NCBI GenBank assembly: GCA_045531755.1
Contig: JAZSEP010000046.1
Span: forward strand, 1-43,691
Direction of reading: 5' to 3'
DNA: 43,691 nt
Source: UBA11540 sp045531755
Lineage (GTDB): Bacteria > Bacillota > Clostridia > Oscillospirales > Ruminococcaceae
How positions within the stretch are numbered: the first letter of the stretch is position 1; each line of letters begins with the position of its first letter. The notes under the pieces were generated by a model. It searched no databases. It was not told the origin of the DNA and saw nothing but the letters and a program-made list of their open reading frames with translations. Positions 31,537-40,738 of the stretch are shown piece after piece. Both the position numbers and the translations under genes were made by a program.

Positions 31537-33441
31537 CTATTCCTCACAAAGCTCTGCCCATTCGTCCATCATCTTCAAAAGGCGGTTTTTGGTTGTCTCA
31601 AGCTCCTCGCATTTTTCCGACAAAAGCTGATAATCGGCTGAAATATCGGGAGATGCAAGTTCGCCTTCCAAAACGGAAATGCTGTTTTCACATTCCTCAA
31701 TAGCCTTTTCCAGAGCCTCAATCCGTTTTTTTCGTTGAACCGACTCGGCTCTCTGCTTTTTGGAACGGTGGTAGGTCTCGCTTTGTTTGCTTTGAATTTT
31801 GGCAGCAGGCTCGGAAACGACCTTTTCTTCCTGCGCCAAAAGCTCTGTATAACGGTCAAAGTTGCCTTTATATTCAACCATCTTGCCGTTCTTCAGTTCA
31901 AAAATCCTCTGGGGTATTTTGTTCAAGAGATAGCGGTCGTGCGAAACGAGTATAATAGTTCCGTCGTATTCAAGTAAAGCTTTTTCGAGTTGCTCCTTTG
32001 TGTCAAGGTCTATGTGGTTGGTGGGCTCGTCTAATAACAAGACGTTTGGACGCTCAGCCATAAGTATCGCGAAAACAAGCTTTGCGCGCTCTCCACCGCT
32101 TATAACTCCGACCTTTTTGTAAACGTCCTCGCCTCTCAAAAGCACCCTGCCAAGCATAGAACGCACCTGAAATTCCGGCCACCTCGGATGCCTTTTCCAA
32201 AGCTCCTCCAAAACGGTGTTCTCGGGGTCAAGCTCCGCGGCCTCCTGGTCAAAAAATCCGATATCCGTGTTAGGCGACCAACGAAAACTGCCAAGACTTT
32301 GGATTTTTCCTACGATTGCCTTTAAAAATGAGGATTTTCCGATGCCGTTTGCGCCTATAAACGCAACCTTTTCACCGCGGGTGACAACAACGTCCTGATC
32401 AGAAAACAACACGCGGTTTTCCTCTCCGACGCTGACACCGAAGCCTTCGCAAGCCAAAACCTCTTTGTGAGGTGTTCTGTCGTATTCAAAACGGAAATTA
32501 GCAGAGGGAAGCTCGGTTATCGGCTTTTCCATAATTTCCATTCTTTCAATTGCCTTCAATCTGCTTTTTGCGCTTTGTGAGGTGGAAGCACGGGCGATGT
32601 TTCTGTCCGCATAGTCCTGCAGGGACGCGATTTCGTTCTGCTGTGCCTGATACTCCTTCATCAAACGCTTCAAACGCTCTTCGCGCAAAACGAGATATTT
32701 CGAATAGTTGCCCTTGTATGCGGTAAGCTTGTGGTTTTCAATCTCAAATATCTCTGTGACGGTTCTGTCAAGAAAATATCTGTCGTGTGAAACTATCAAA
32801 ACCGCACCCTTGTAGCTCTGCAGATAGTCTTCAAGCCACATGAGCGTTTTGAAATCGAGATGGTTTGTAGGCTCGTCCAGAATGAGAAGAGCAGGCTCTT
32901 CCAAAAGGAGCTTTGCAAGTGCAAGACGGGTTTTCTCGCCGCCGCTCATATCATTTATGCAGTCGTTCAGATTTCTGTTTCCAAAGCCCATTCCGTTTAC
33001 GACCGTTTGAATTTTGACGTCAATCGAATATCCGTCGCGCGCCGAAAAGCTGTCGCCAAGCTTGGTGTATCTTTCCTCAAGCCTGCGGTACTGCTCACTA
33101 TTGTGGTCGGATAGTACCGACATCTCAGCCTCAACCTCACGCATCTGCGCTTCATACTCAAGAACGTCGGCAAAAACCCCGCGAAGCTCGTCGATTATCG
33201 AATTCTCGCGTTCAAGTCCTGCGTCCTGCGCAAGAAATCCTATAACTGCACCGTTTTGAATGTTGATAACACCGTCGTCTGCATCTTCCTGACCGCAGAT
33301 GAGCTTGAGCAGGGTGGATTTTCCGCAACCGTTGGCGCCGATAAGACCTATACGGGCTCCGTCCTCAACGGAAAGGGAAATGTCCTTCAACACCAGCTTT
33401 GCGCCGAAATATTTAGTTATATTTTCAACAGAAACAATCAT
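31537..33441 (-). CDS. ABC-F family ATPase, Uup/YdiF-like
   Basis: A 634-residue protein with two ABC ATPase domains in tandem and no membrane segment, the ABC-F layout. These proteins bind the ribosomal E site and rescue stalled ribosomes or, in some branches, protect against antibiotics. Domain 1 has Walker A G-A-N-G-C-G-K-S-T near 36-44 and signature M-S-G-G-E-K; domain 2 has G-A-N-G-I-G-K-S-S and I-S-G-G-E-R, both with L-L-D-E-P-T-N-H. A linker (P-site tether, about 240-310) and a C-terminal coiled coil (about 560-630) are present, favouring the Uup/YdiF branch over EttA. Nothing specifically indicates antibiotic resistance. ATG 33441 has GGAG seven bases upstream. Confidence 0.9.
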   Translation of the reverse strand: MIVSVENITKYFGAKLVLKDISLSVEDGARIGLIGANGCGKSTLLKLICGQEDADDGVINIQNGAVIGFLAQDAGLERENSIIDELRGVFADVLEYEAQMREVEAEMSVLSDHNSEQYRRLEERYTKLGDSFSARDGYSIDVKIQTVVNGMGFGNRNLNDCINDMSGGEKTRLALAKLLLEEPALLILDEPTNHLDFKTLMWLEDYLQSYKGAVLIVSHDRYFLDRTVTEIFEIENHKLTAYKGNYSKYLVLREERLKRLMKEYQAQQNEIASLQDYADRNIARASTSQSAKSRLKAIERMEIMEKPITELPSANFRFEYDRTPHKEVLACEGFGVSVGEENRVLFSDQDVVVTRGEKVAFIGANGIGKSSFLKAIVGKIQSLGSFRWSPNTDIGFFDQEAAELDPENTVLEELWKRHPRWPEFQVRSMLGRVLLRGEDVYKKVGVISGGERAKLVFAILMAERPNVLLLDEPTNHIDLDTKEQLEKALLEYDGTIILVSHDRYLLNKIPQRIFELKNGKMVEYKGNFDRYTELLAQEEKVVSEPAAKIQSKQSETYHRSKKQRAESVQRKKRIEALEKAIEECENSISVLEGELASPDISADYQLLSEKCEELETTKNRLLKMMDEWAELCEE

Positions 33442-33475
33442 TCGTGCACTCCGAAATCAAAATTACGATGTAAAA

Positions 33476-33484
33476 AGTATATCA
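33476..33484 (-). promoter_or_regulatory. Probable extended -10 promoter of the ABC-F gene
   Basis: Minus-strand TGATATACT (33484-33476), the same nonamer as before ispDF and at 689-697. There is no clear -35. It diverges from the rnj promoter. Confidence 0.45.
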
Positions 33485-33564
33485 TAAATAAAATCAAAAT
33501 TCTACAGTTTTATAAATAAAGCGTTATAACAGCGAAAATGAGCACATACTTGATATAGCTCAAC

Positions 33565-33593
33565 TTGACATCAAGGCTATTTGGGTTTATAAT
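33565..33593 (+). promoter_or_regulatory. Promoter of rnj and probably the genes after it
   Basis: TTGACA (33565-33570) and TATAAT (33588-33593), both perfect, with a 17-base spacer. The transcript would have a leader of about 90 bases before the rnj start. Confidence 0.9.
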
Positions 33594-33692
33594 CTTATAT
33601 TAGGTATGTATGCCATTTTTTACCCTGCCTGATTGTTAAAAAATAACACCGAACGGATATATATTCAATTTTTTGAAAGGAAAAAGAATTTA

Positions 33693-35543
33693 GTGACAAA
33701 AGAGAAAAACGAACGTCCCGTAAAGCAAAAGGACGAAAAAACTACAGACTCAAACAAGAAAAAAAGATATTCTCAGGGCAAAAGACAGCCTAAAAAAAGC
33801 AAGCCGTCAGCCGAGAAAGCAAAAACGGCAAAAGGCGAATCCTCTCGCAGAAATAACAGCCACAGAAAGCAAAAGCCCGTTAAAAAAACACCGGTGAAGA
33901 TAATTCCACTCGGAGGACTTAACGAAATAGGTAAGAATATGACCGCCTACGAGTGCCAAAACGATATCTTTATCGTTGACTGCGGACTTGCATTTCCCGA
34001 TGACGATATGCTCGGAGTAGATATCGTAATTCCCGACTTCAGCTATATCGAAAGTAACGCTGATCGTGTCCGCGGAATTATCATAACCCATGGTCACGAG
34101 GACCACATCGGCGGACTTGCATATCTGCTCAAAAAGGTCAATATTCCCGTGTATGCTTCGCGCCTCACAATAGGACTTATTCAAGGCAAGCTCAAGGAAC
34201 ACGGAATACTTGATACCGCAAAGCTCAACGTCGTACAACCGAAATCAACGATTAAAATGGGTTGTATGTCGGTAGAGCCTATTACCGTAAACCATTCGAT
34301 TCCCGATTCCTTTGCGCTTGCGATAACAACGCCTGCAGGCGTTATCGTGCAGACGGGAGATTTCAAAATCGACTATACCCCTATCGAAGGAGAGATAATC
34401 GACCTTGCAAGATTCGGAGAGCTCGGAAGTAAAGGCGTTTTGGCGCTTTTGTCAGACTCAACAAACGCAGAGCGCCCGGGAGCGAGTATGAGTGAGCGCA
34501 AGGTTGGCGAATCCTTTGAAACACTCTTCCAAAGGGCTATTGACAGGAGAATGATAATTGCATCCTTCTCCACAAATATCCAGAGAATACAGCAAATCGT
34601 CGACTGCGCTGTCAGATACGGCAGAAAGATAGCTCTTTCGGGAAGAAGTATGATTAACGTCGTATCAATTGCGATAGAGCTCGGATATCTCAAAATTCCG
34701 CAGGGAGTTTTGGTTGACATCGACCAGCTTCAGAGATATCCCTCCGAGAAAACGGTTATCATCACTACCGGAAGCCAGGGCGAGCCTATGAGCGCTCTTT
34801 CAAGAATGGCAATGGGCGAGCACCGAAAGGTTGAGGTTACGTCACAGGATTTCATAATAATCTCCGCAACACCCATACCGGGCAATGAAAAGCTTGTCGG
34901 CAGGGTTGTAAACGAGCTCCTCAAGCTTGGCGCAGAGGTAGTGTACGAGAAGATGTATGAGGTGCACGCTTCGGGACACGCTTGTCAGGACGAACTCAAG
35001 ATGATGCTCGGATTGACAAAGCCAAAGTTTTTCGTTCCCGTCCACGGTGAATATAAACACCTCAAAAAGCATGCACAGCTTGCAGTGTCTATGGGCGTAA
35101 AACCCGAAAACGTAATAATAGGTGATATCGGCAACGTTATTGAAACAGACTCGGTTGAGATGAAGATAACGGGAACCGTTCCTGCGGGAAGGGTGCTTGT
35201 GGACGGACTCGGAGTAGGCGACGTCGGAAGCATAGTTCTCCGCGACAGAAAACATCTTGCGCAGGACGGACTTATCGTTATCGTCACGACCATTGATTCT
35301 CAGACGGGAGAGGTTTTGGCAGGTCCCGATATCGTTTCAAGAGGCTTTGTATACGTAAGAGAATCCGAAAAACTTATGGAAGACGCCAAAAAGGTCGTCT
35401 GCGAAGCTTTGGAAAAATGTATGCAGCGAAACGTGCGCGAATGGGGCAACATCAAAAATTGCGTCAAGGATGCGCTTTCTTCCTACGTCTATCAGCAAAC
35501 CAAGAGAAGCCCGATGATACTTCCCGTAATAATGGAAATATAA
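33693..35543 (+). CDS. rnj: Ribonuclease J
   Basis: RNase J combines 5'-to-3' exonuclease and endonuclease activity in mRNA turnover and rRNA maturation of Firmicutes. The 616-residue protein from GTG 33693 has the metallo-beta-lactamase motif H-G-H-E-D-H at 133-138 binding catalytic zinc, the beta-CASP region and a C-terminal dimerisation domain. Before the conserved V-K-I-I-P-L-G-G-L start of the enzyme (about residue 68) lies a Lys/Arg/Ser-rich, low-complexity extension of about 67 residues, absent from Bacillus RNase J1. The GTG is chosen because GAAAGGAAAAAG lies just before it; a longer frame begins at TTG 33633 without such a site. A strong promoter precedes it. Whether it is J1 or J2 cannot be said; only one copy is in view. 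Confidence 0.93.
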   Translation: MTKEKNERPVKQKDEKTTDSNKKKRYSQGKRQPKKSKPSAEKAKTAKGESSRRNNSHRKQKPVKKTPVKIIPLGGLNEIGKNMTAYECQNDIFIVDCGLAFPDDDMLGVDIVIPDFSYIESNADRVRGIIITHGHEDHIGGLAYLLKKVNIPVYASRLTIGLIQGKLKEHGILDTAKLNVVQPKSTIKMGCMSVEPITVNHSIPDSFALAITTPAGVIVQTGDFKIDYTPIEGEIIDLARFGELGSKGVLALLSDSTNAERPGASMSERKVGESFETLFQRAIDRRMIIASFSTNIQRIQQIVDCAVRYGRKIALSGRSMINVVSIAIELGYLKIPQGVLVDIDQLQRYPSEKTVIITTGSQGEPMSALSRMAMGEHRKVEVTSQDFIIISATPIPGNEKLVGRVVNELLKLGAEVVYEKMYEVHASGHACQDELKMMLGLTKPKFFVPVHGEYKHLKKHAQLAVSMGVKPENVIIGDIGNVIETDSVEMKITGTVPAGRVLVDGLGVGDVGSIVLRDRKHLAQDGLIVIVTTIDSQTGEVLAGPDIVSRGFVYVRESEKLMEDAKKVVCEALEKCMQRNVREWGNIKNCVKDALSSYVYQQTKRSPMILPVIMEI

Positions 35544-35549
35544 ATTTAA

Positions 35550-35567
35550 GGCAAGGAGCTCCTTGCC
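35550..35567. repeat. 18-bp perfect palindrome between rnj and gdpP
   Basis: GGCAAGGAGCTCCTTGCC is fully self-complementary and begins six bases after the rnj stop. As RNA it makes a 7-bp stem with an AGCU loop. No U-tract follows, so it is not an intrinsic terminator. It could be a protein-binding operator, an mRNA-stabilising or processing hairpin. Confidence 0.7.
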
Positions 35568-35592
35568 GATACATAGTTCGGAGGTTTTTGTT

Positions 35593-37572
35593 TTGAATAA
35601 AAGAACCTTGTTTCAAAGACCGCTTCAGATAACTCTGCTTGCAGTGCTTGTAGTTTTTACGGTAGCGATGTATTTTAATAACAGCGTCTTGTTTTGGATA
35701 CAGCTTGCAATAACGCTTGCTTGTGTTGTGGCAATGATTCTGAGCAACGTGTTTGCCAACAGACGAATACACAGGCTCGTGCAGTCGGTTACCCAAACTC
35801 TGAAGGCGGTTGATACCGACCTTATCAAAGACTACCCCTTGCCCGTTGTCGTTGCAAACGACAAGGGAGAGGTGGTTTGGTATGACGACTGCTTCCGCAA
35901 TAAAGTTATTGAGAATAACGATATATACGGTACAAGCGCAAAGGATATCTTCCCGACGCTCAAGTTTCTGGCAGAGGAGTTCACTTCAGGAACTGCAGAA
36001 ACCGAATACAACGGCAAAAAGTATACCGTCTACGGAGTAAAGACAAAATCCAATAACGAAACAAAGTACATATTCTATCTTGCAGAAAACACCGAACTGA
36101 AAAAATACTATAACGAATATTTTGAAACAAGACCGTCTATCGTTATCTTCGTAATAGATAACTATGAAGAGCTCCTGCAGAACGCTACCGACAGCGAGAA
36201 ATCACAGATTATCGGCGAAATTGAATATTTGGTAGAGAAGTTTGTCAACCAGACAAACGGTTTTGTCAAAAAATTTGAGCGCGACAGAATGGTTGCGGTC
36301 ATCGAAGAGCGTTATATAAAGAAGATTATAGACAATAAATTTGATATACTTGATAAGGTTCGCTCGATTGTGTCGGGCGACAGAATACAGGCAACCCTGT
36401 CTATAGGCGTAGGCAGAGGAGCGTCAAATCTCGAGGAATCTGAAAACTTTGCAAGACAGGCGCTTGATATGTGTCTGGGCAGAGGCGGCGACCAGGCGGC
36501 AGTAAAAACCGCGTCGGGCTTTGAGTTCTACGGCGGAGTTTCAAAGGCTGTGGAAAAACGAACCAAGGTAAAAGCGAGAATAATTGCATCCGCGCTCACA
36601 GAGCTCATAAATGCCGCAGATAACGTTGTGGTTATGGGACATAGCTTCGGTGACCTCGACTCTATCGGATCAGCCGTGGGTATTGCGCAGGCAACCCGAC
36701 ATCTCGGTAAGATGTCCTACGTTGCAGTAAATGAATCAAGATGCCTCGCGCTTCCGCTCATAAATATGCTCCGCGAAAGAGGAGTGAACGACCTTTTCTA
36801 TACACCTGCAGAGGTTCTTCAGGTTATAACCAAAAAAACCTTGCTCATCATCGTGGATACGCATATAAAGCACTTTGTTGAATCCACCGATATATATAAC
36901 GACTGTCGCACTGTCGTTGTTATCGACCACCATAGAAAGAGCGTGGACCACATAGATAACGCCGTGATTTTCTACCACGAGCCCTATGCCTCTTCCGCGT
37001 CAGAGATGGTGTCGGAATTGGTGCAGTATATGCACGACCGCAAAACCATAGGCAAAAACGAGGCGGAAAGCCTGCTTGCCGGTATAATGCTTGATACCAA
37101 AAACTTCGTTCTCAAAACGGGCGTAAGAACCTTCGAGGCGGCGGCATACCTGCGCAGACTCGGTGCAGATACCGTTGAAGCAAGAAGACTTTTCTCTAAT
37201 TCAATGGAATCCTACCAAAAGAAGACAAGACTTGTTTCTTCTGCAGAGGTCTACCGTAGATGCGCAGTTGCTGTAAATGAAGAAGTCGGAGTTGATGACG
37301 AGCTTCGTATCGTAGCGGCACAGGCGGCAGACGAACTGCTTGGAATAAACGACGTTGATGCATCCTTCGTACTGTTCATAACAGGGGAGAAAATATCGGT
37401 GTCGGGAAGGTCGATGGGCGCTGTCAACGTTCAGGTAATACTTGAACAGATGGGCGGCGGCGGACATCTGACGATGGCAGGAGCACAGGTTGAAAGCGAA
37501 TCTATTGACGACGTAAAGCAACAGCTTCTTGAAGCTATTGATAAATACTACGAAGATACAAAACCTGCATAA
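35593..37572 (+). CDS. gdpP: Cyclic-di-AMP phosphodiesterase GdpP
   Basis: GdpP hydrolyses the second messenger c-di-AMP to 5'-pApA, affecting potassium and osmolyte balance and wall stress. The 659-residue protein has two N-terminal membrane helices (about 10-28 and 33-51), a PAS-like domain (about 70-150), a degenerate GGDEF domain (about 160-300; the signature G-G-D-E-F is missing), then DHH (D-L-D-S and V-I-D-H-H) and DHHA1 (G-G-G-G-H-L-T-M-A-G) domains. The start is TTG 35593, with CGGAGG eight bases upstream; the in-frame ATG at 35563 lies in the palindrome region without a binding site. It precedes rplI and dnaB, as in Bacillus (yybT-rplI-dnaC). Confidence 0.95.
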   Translation: MNKRTLFQRPLQITLLAVLVVFTVAMYFNNSVLFWIQLAITLACVVAMILSNVFANRRIHRLVQSVTQTLKAVDTDLIKDYPLPVVVANDKGEVVWYDDCFRNKVIENNDIYGTSAKDIFPTLKFLAEEFTSGTAETEYNGKKYTVYGVKTKSNNETKYIFYLAENTELKKYYNEYFETRPSIVIFVIDNYEELLQNATDSEKSQIIGEIEYLVEKFVNQTNGFVKKFERDRMVAVIEERYIKKIIDNKFDILDKVRSIVSGDRIQATLSIGVGRGASNLEESENFARQALDMCLGRGGDQAAVKTASGFEFYGGVSKAVEKRTKVKARIIASALTELINAADNVVVMGHSFGDLDSIGSAVGIAQATRHLGKMSYVAVNESRCLALPLINMLRERGVNDLFYTPAEVLQVITKKTLLIIVDTHIKHFVESTDIYNDCRTVVVIDHHRKSVDHIDNAVIFYHEPYASSASEMVSELVQYMHDRKTIGKNEAESLLAGIMLDTKNFVLKTGVRTFEAAAYLRRLGADTVEARRLFSNSMESYQKKTRLVSSAEVYRRCAVAVNEEVGVDDELRIVAAQAADELLGINDVDASFVLFITGEKISVSGRSMGAVNVQVILEQMGGGGHLTMAGAQVESESIDDVKQQLLEAIDKYYEDTKPA

Positions 37573-37586
37573 TAGGAGGCAGAAAT

Positions 37587-38033
37587 ATGAAGGTAATTTT
37601 AAAAGCTGACGTAAAAGGCACAGGAAAGGCAGGACAGCTTGTTGACGTTTCGGACGGATACGCCCGTAACTTCCTTTTGACAAAAGGACTCGCTGTCGAA
37701 GCTACTTCCACCGCAGTTAACGATATGAAAAACAAAGAACAGGCAAAGAAACACCGCGAGGAGACCGAGCTTGCCGCTGCAAAGGAAATTGCAAAGAAAA
37801 TCGACGGCAAAACAGTTGAGCTTTTTGCAAAGGGCGGCACCGCAGGCAGACTCTTCGGTTCAATAACCTCAAAGGAAGTTACCGAGGCTGTAAATGCAAA
37901 GTTTGGCACGTCCATTGATAAGAAAAAGGTAACACTCGACAGCGATATAAAAGCCTTTGGTACTTATAATGCCGAGATTAAGCTGTATAACGGCGTTATC
38001 GCAAAATGCAGCGTAAGCGTTAAAGAAAAATAA
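37587..38033 (+). CDS. rplI: 50S ribosomal protein L9
   Basis: L9 binds 23S rRNA domain V and has an extended shape that limits frameshifting and ribosome crowding. The 148-residue protein begins M-K-V-I-L-K-A-D-V-K-G-x-G-K-x-G-Q in the family pattern, has N-F-L-L-T-K-G-L-A, the long connecting helix (about 40-75) and the C-terminal domain with L-F-G-S-I-T and the expected length. ATG 37587 is preceded by AGGAGG. It lies 14 bases after gdpP and 10 before dnaB. Confidence 0.97.
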   Translation: MKVILKADVKGTGKAGQLVDVSDGYARNFLLTKGLAVEATSTAVNDMKNKEQAKKHREETELAAAKEIAKKIDGKTVELFAKGGTAGRLFGSITSKEVTEAVNAKFGTSIDKKKVTLDSDIKAFGTYNAEIKLYNGVIAKCSVSVKEK

Positions 38034-38043
38034 TTTTAAGGAA

Positions 38044-39402
38044 ATGGTGGTTGCCGTGGAAAATTACGAAACCTCTCCCGTATCGGCTCAGATGCCATAT
38101 TCGCTTGAAGCTGAGCAGTCGGTGCTCGGCTGTATACTTCTTGATTTTTCCTGTATTTCCGACGTAATGCAGTACGTATCTGCTGACAGCTTCTACAGAA
38201 AGAGCCATCAGGAAATATATTCCCTGATGCTCTCTATGTTCTCTGCAGGCTCTGCCGCAGACTACCTGACGATTCTCGAGGCTGTAAGAAATGCCGAAAT
38301 ATTTGAAAGCGATGAGGACGCAAAGGTATATCTGACGTCCTTGGCTCAGACTGTACCATCAATAGCAAATGTCGTGTCCTACGCGCTCATCGTGCAGGAA
38401 AAAGCATATCTCAGAAACCTGCTGAAAATCTCGCAGGATATAATGTCAAACGTTTCTCAGAAACAAGACGACCCCAAAAAGCTTCTCGACAGCGTTGAAC
38501 AGAGAATTTTTGAAATCCGACAGGGAAGAGAAGCAGGCGGTCTCACAAGAATTGACGAGATACTTATACAGGCATACGACAAGCTTCAGAAGCTCAGCTC
38601 GGAGGACAGCGAGAAATACAAAGGCCTTTCAACAGGGTTCAAAGAACTTGATAATATCACGACAGGCCTCAACGCTTCCGACCTTTTGATTTTGGCTGCC
38701 CGTCCCGGCATGGGTAAAACGAGCTTTGCGCTCAATATAGCAACCAACGTGGCAAAGAAATCGGGCAAAGATACGGCTGTGTTCTCACTCGAAATGTCCA
38801 AGGAACAGCTTGCTTTAAGACTTTTGTCCTCGGAAGCAAGGGTTGTCAGTAATTCCCTGCGTACAGGTAATCTGAGCTCGGACGATTGGGAGAGAATAGC
38901 TGTAAATGCCGAGGCTCTTTCCAAAGCACCGCTCTATATTGACGACACTCCGGGTATCACCGTTGCGGAGATAAAAGCGAAATGCAGAAGACTCAAAAAC
39001 CTCGGCCTTATAGTAATCGACTACCTGCAGCTTATGTCCTCGATGCGCAGAACGGACAATCGTGTGCAGGAGGTATCCGAAATCACCCGTTCACTCAAGA
39101 TAATGGCAAAGGAGCTCAATGTTCCCGTAATAACCTTGTCACAGCTTGCCCGCGGACCTGAGGCGAGAACCGACAAGCGCCCGATGCTCTCGGATTTGAG
39201 AGAATCCGGTTCTATCGAGCAGGATGCAGACCTCGTTTTGTTCTTGTACAGAGACGAGTATTATAACAAGGAATCCGACCCCCACGTTGCCGAATGTATC
39301 GTCGCGAAAAACCGTCACGGTGAAACCGCAACAGTACAGATGGCATGGGATGGTAAGTTTACAAAATTCTCGGGCTTGGAGAAATTCAGAAGTGAAAATT
39401 GA
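38044..39402 (+). CDS. dnaB: Replicative DNA helicase DnaB
   Basis: DnaB is the hexameric helicase at the replication fork (called DnaC in Bacillus). The 452-residue protein has the N-terminal primase-interacting domain (P-Y-S-L-E-A-E-Q-S-V-L-G at 18-29), a linker helix and the RecA-like ATPase domain with Walker A A-R-P-G-M-G-K-T-S (219-227) and Walker B L-I-V-I-D-Y-L-Q-L, plus S-Q-L-A-R and D-L-R-E-S-G-S-I-E-Q-D-A-D. The start is uncertain: AAGGA at 38038-38042 is only one base from ATG 38044, while GTG 38056 is better placed for GGTGG and matches typical family starts. The 3' end overlaps tilS by 11 bases. Confidence 0.95.
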   Translation: MVVAVENYETSPVSAQMPYSLEAEQSVLGCILLDFSCISDVMQYVSADSFYRKSHQEIYSLMLSMFSAGSAADYLTILEAVRNAEIFESDEDAKVYLTSLAQTVPSIANVVSYALIVQEKAYLRNLLKISQDIMSNVSQKQDDPKKLLDSVEQRIFEIRQGREAGGLTRIDEILIQAYDKLQKLSSEDSEKYKGLSTGFKELDNITTGLNASDLLILAARPGMGKTSFALNIATNVAKKSGKDTAVFSLEMSKEQLALRLLSSEARVVSNSLRTGNLSSDDWERIAVNAEALSKAPLYIDDTPGITVAEIKAKCRRLKNLGLIVIDYLQLMSSMRRTDNRVQEVSEITRSLKIMAKELNVPVITLSQLARGPEARTDKRPMLSDLRESGSIEQDADLVLFLYRDEYYNKESDPHVAECIVAKNRHGETATVQMAWDGKFTKFSGLEKFRSEN

Positions 39403-40738
39403 CAAAGTCGTATCCACTATTGAAAAATACCGAATGCTTGAAAAAGGCGATAGTGTAGCGGTCGGTTTTTCCGGCGGCGCCGATTCGGTGTGCCTTTTGC
39501 ATACGTTGTATATGTTAAAGGAAAGATACGAGCTTGATATAACCGCCTGTCACGTGAACCATCTTCTTCGCGGCGACGAGGCGGAAAGAGACGAACAGTT
39601 TTGCAGAGAATTCTGCGAAAACCACGGCATAAAGCTTCGGGTTCTGCGTGTTGACGTTGCGGATATAGCGGCAAAAAACAAGGAATCCGTAGAGCTGTGC
39701 GCCCGAAAGATTCGCTATGAGTTTTTCGAAAGCTGTTCGGGGAAAAACGGCAAAATCGCCACTGCCCATACACTAAGCGACAGTATGGAAACGATGCTTT
39801 TCAATATGATGCGCGGAAGTGCGCTTAAGGGTATATGCTCAATTCCCGAAAAACGTGGTAATATAGTCCGTCCTCTCATAGAATGTACACGTCAGGATAT
39901 AGAGGAATACTGTAAAGGAAACAGCCTTTACTTCGTGACCGATTCTACAAACAATGCTGATGAATACTCGCGAAACAGGATACGACACCATATAATACCG
40001 CAAATGCAGGTGGAAAGTAAATCACTTTACACATCGTATCTGTCGATGCATAACGCCCTCTCGCGTGACGAGGATTTTTTGGATGAATATACGGATAGAA
40101 TTCTCGAAAAAATAAGACTTGAAGCAGGCGTTGATGCACAAAAGCTTGTGGCCGAGCACGATAGCGTTATCTATCGCTGTATAGCAAAGCTCTTTAGCGA
40201 ATATTCGGTGCCCGTTGATACGGTAAAGCTCGACCTTGTCTTTTCGGCAGTTAAAAACGGAAGCGGAAAGGTTAACCTCAAACCCTCGGTATACGCTTGT
40301 GTTAAAAACTCGGTTCTGACAATTCAAGAGGAAGAAACCCAAGAATACTTTGAATTTCCCCTCGAAATCGGCAAAGAGATTCAGGTTTTTAATAATAAAA
40401 GCATAGCCTTGAACAGCGAGAAAGACACATGTTCAAAAAATGTTAACCAAAATTTACTAAAAAAGTACATTGATTGTGATAAAATAGGTCATACTGTTGT
40501 GGTACGACAGAGAAAAGACGGCGATTCTGTGCGCCTTGCTTCAAACAGGATGACCAAAACACTGAAGAAACTTTTCAACGAACGCAAAATTCCTCCTCAT
40601 CAGAGAGATAAGCTGCTTATAATTTCCGACGAAACCGGAATTGTTTGGGTGGAAGGCTTTGGAGTGGCGGAGCGTTGTGCTGTTGATGAAAAAACAAAAA
40701 ATAAAGTAACTATTGAAGTCAAAGGCAGGACAGAATAA
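39392..40738 (+). CDS. tilS: tRNA-Ile lysidine synthetase TilS
   Basis: TilS converts C34 of the CAU-anticodon tRNA-Ile to lysidine, changing it to read AUA. The 448-residue protein has the PP-loop S-G-G-A-D-S at 27-32, the C-H-V-N-H-L-L-R-G motif around 57-65, and C-terminal domains with D-S-V-R, L-K-K-L-F-N-E-R-K-I-P and W-V-E-G-F-G-V. The GTG at 39392 inside the end of dnaB is the most likely start (GGAG at 39378-39381, spacing 10); the longer frame to 39224 is just a shadow of dnaB. Its stop shares a base with the hpt start (TAATG), so translation of dnaB, tilS and hpt is probably coupled. Confidence 0.93.
   Translation: MKIDKVVSTIEKYRMLEKGDSVAVGFSGGADSVCLLHTLYMLKERYELDITACHVNHLLRGDEAERDEQFCREFCENHGIKLRVLRVDVADIAAKNKESVELCARKIRYEFFESCSGKNGKIATAHTLSDSMETMLFNMMRGSALKGICSIPEKRGNIVRPLIECTRQDIEEYCKGNSLYFVTDSTNNADEYSRNRIRHHIIPQMQVESKSLYTSYLSMHNALSRDEDFLDEYTDRILEKIRLEAGVDAQKLVAEHDSVIYRCIAKLFSEYSVPVDTVKLDLVFSAVKNGSGKVNLKPSVYACVKNSVLTIQEEETQEYFEFPLEIGKEIQVFNNKSIALNSEKDTCSKNVNQNLLKKYIDCDKIGHTVVVRQRKDGDSVRLASNRMTKTLKKLFNERKIPPHQRDKLLIISDETGIVWVEGFGVAERCAVDEKTKNKVTIEVKGRTE

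Noticed and set aside
31537..33441. ABC-F gene as an antibiotic resistance determinant
   Set aside because: Its length, second-domain layout and C-terminal coiled coil fit the housekeeping Uup/YdiF type, and its surroundings are core genes.
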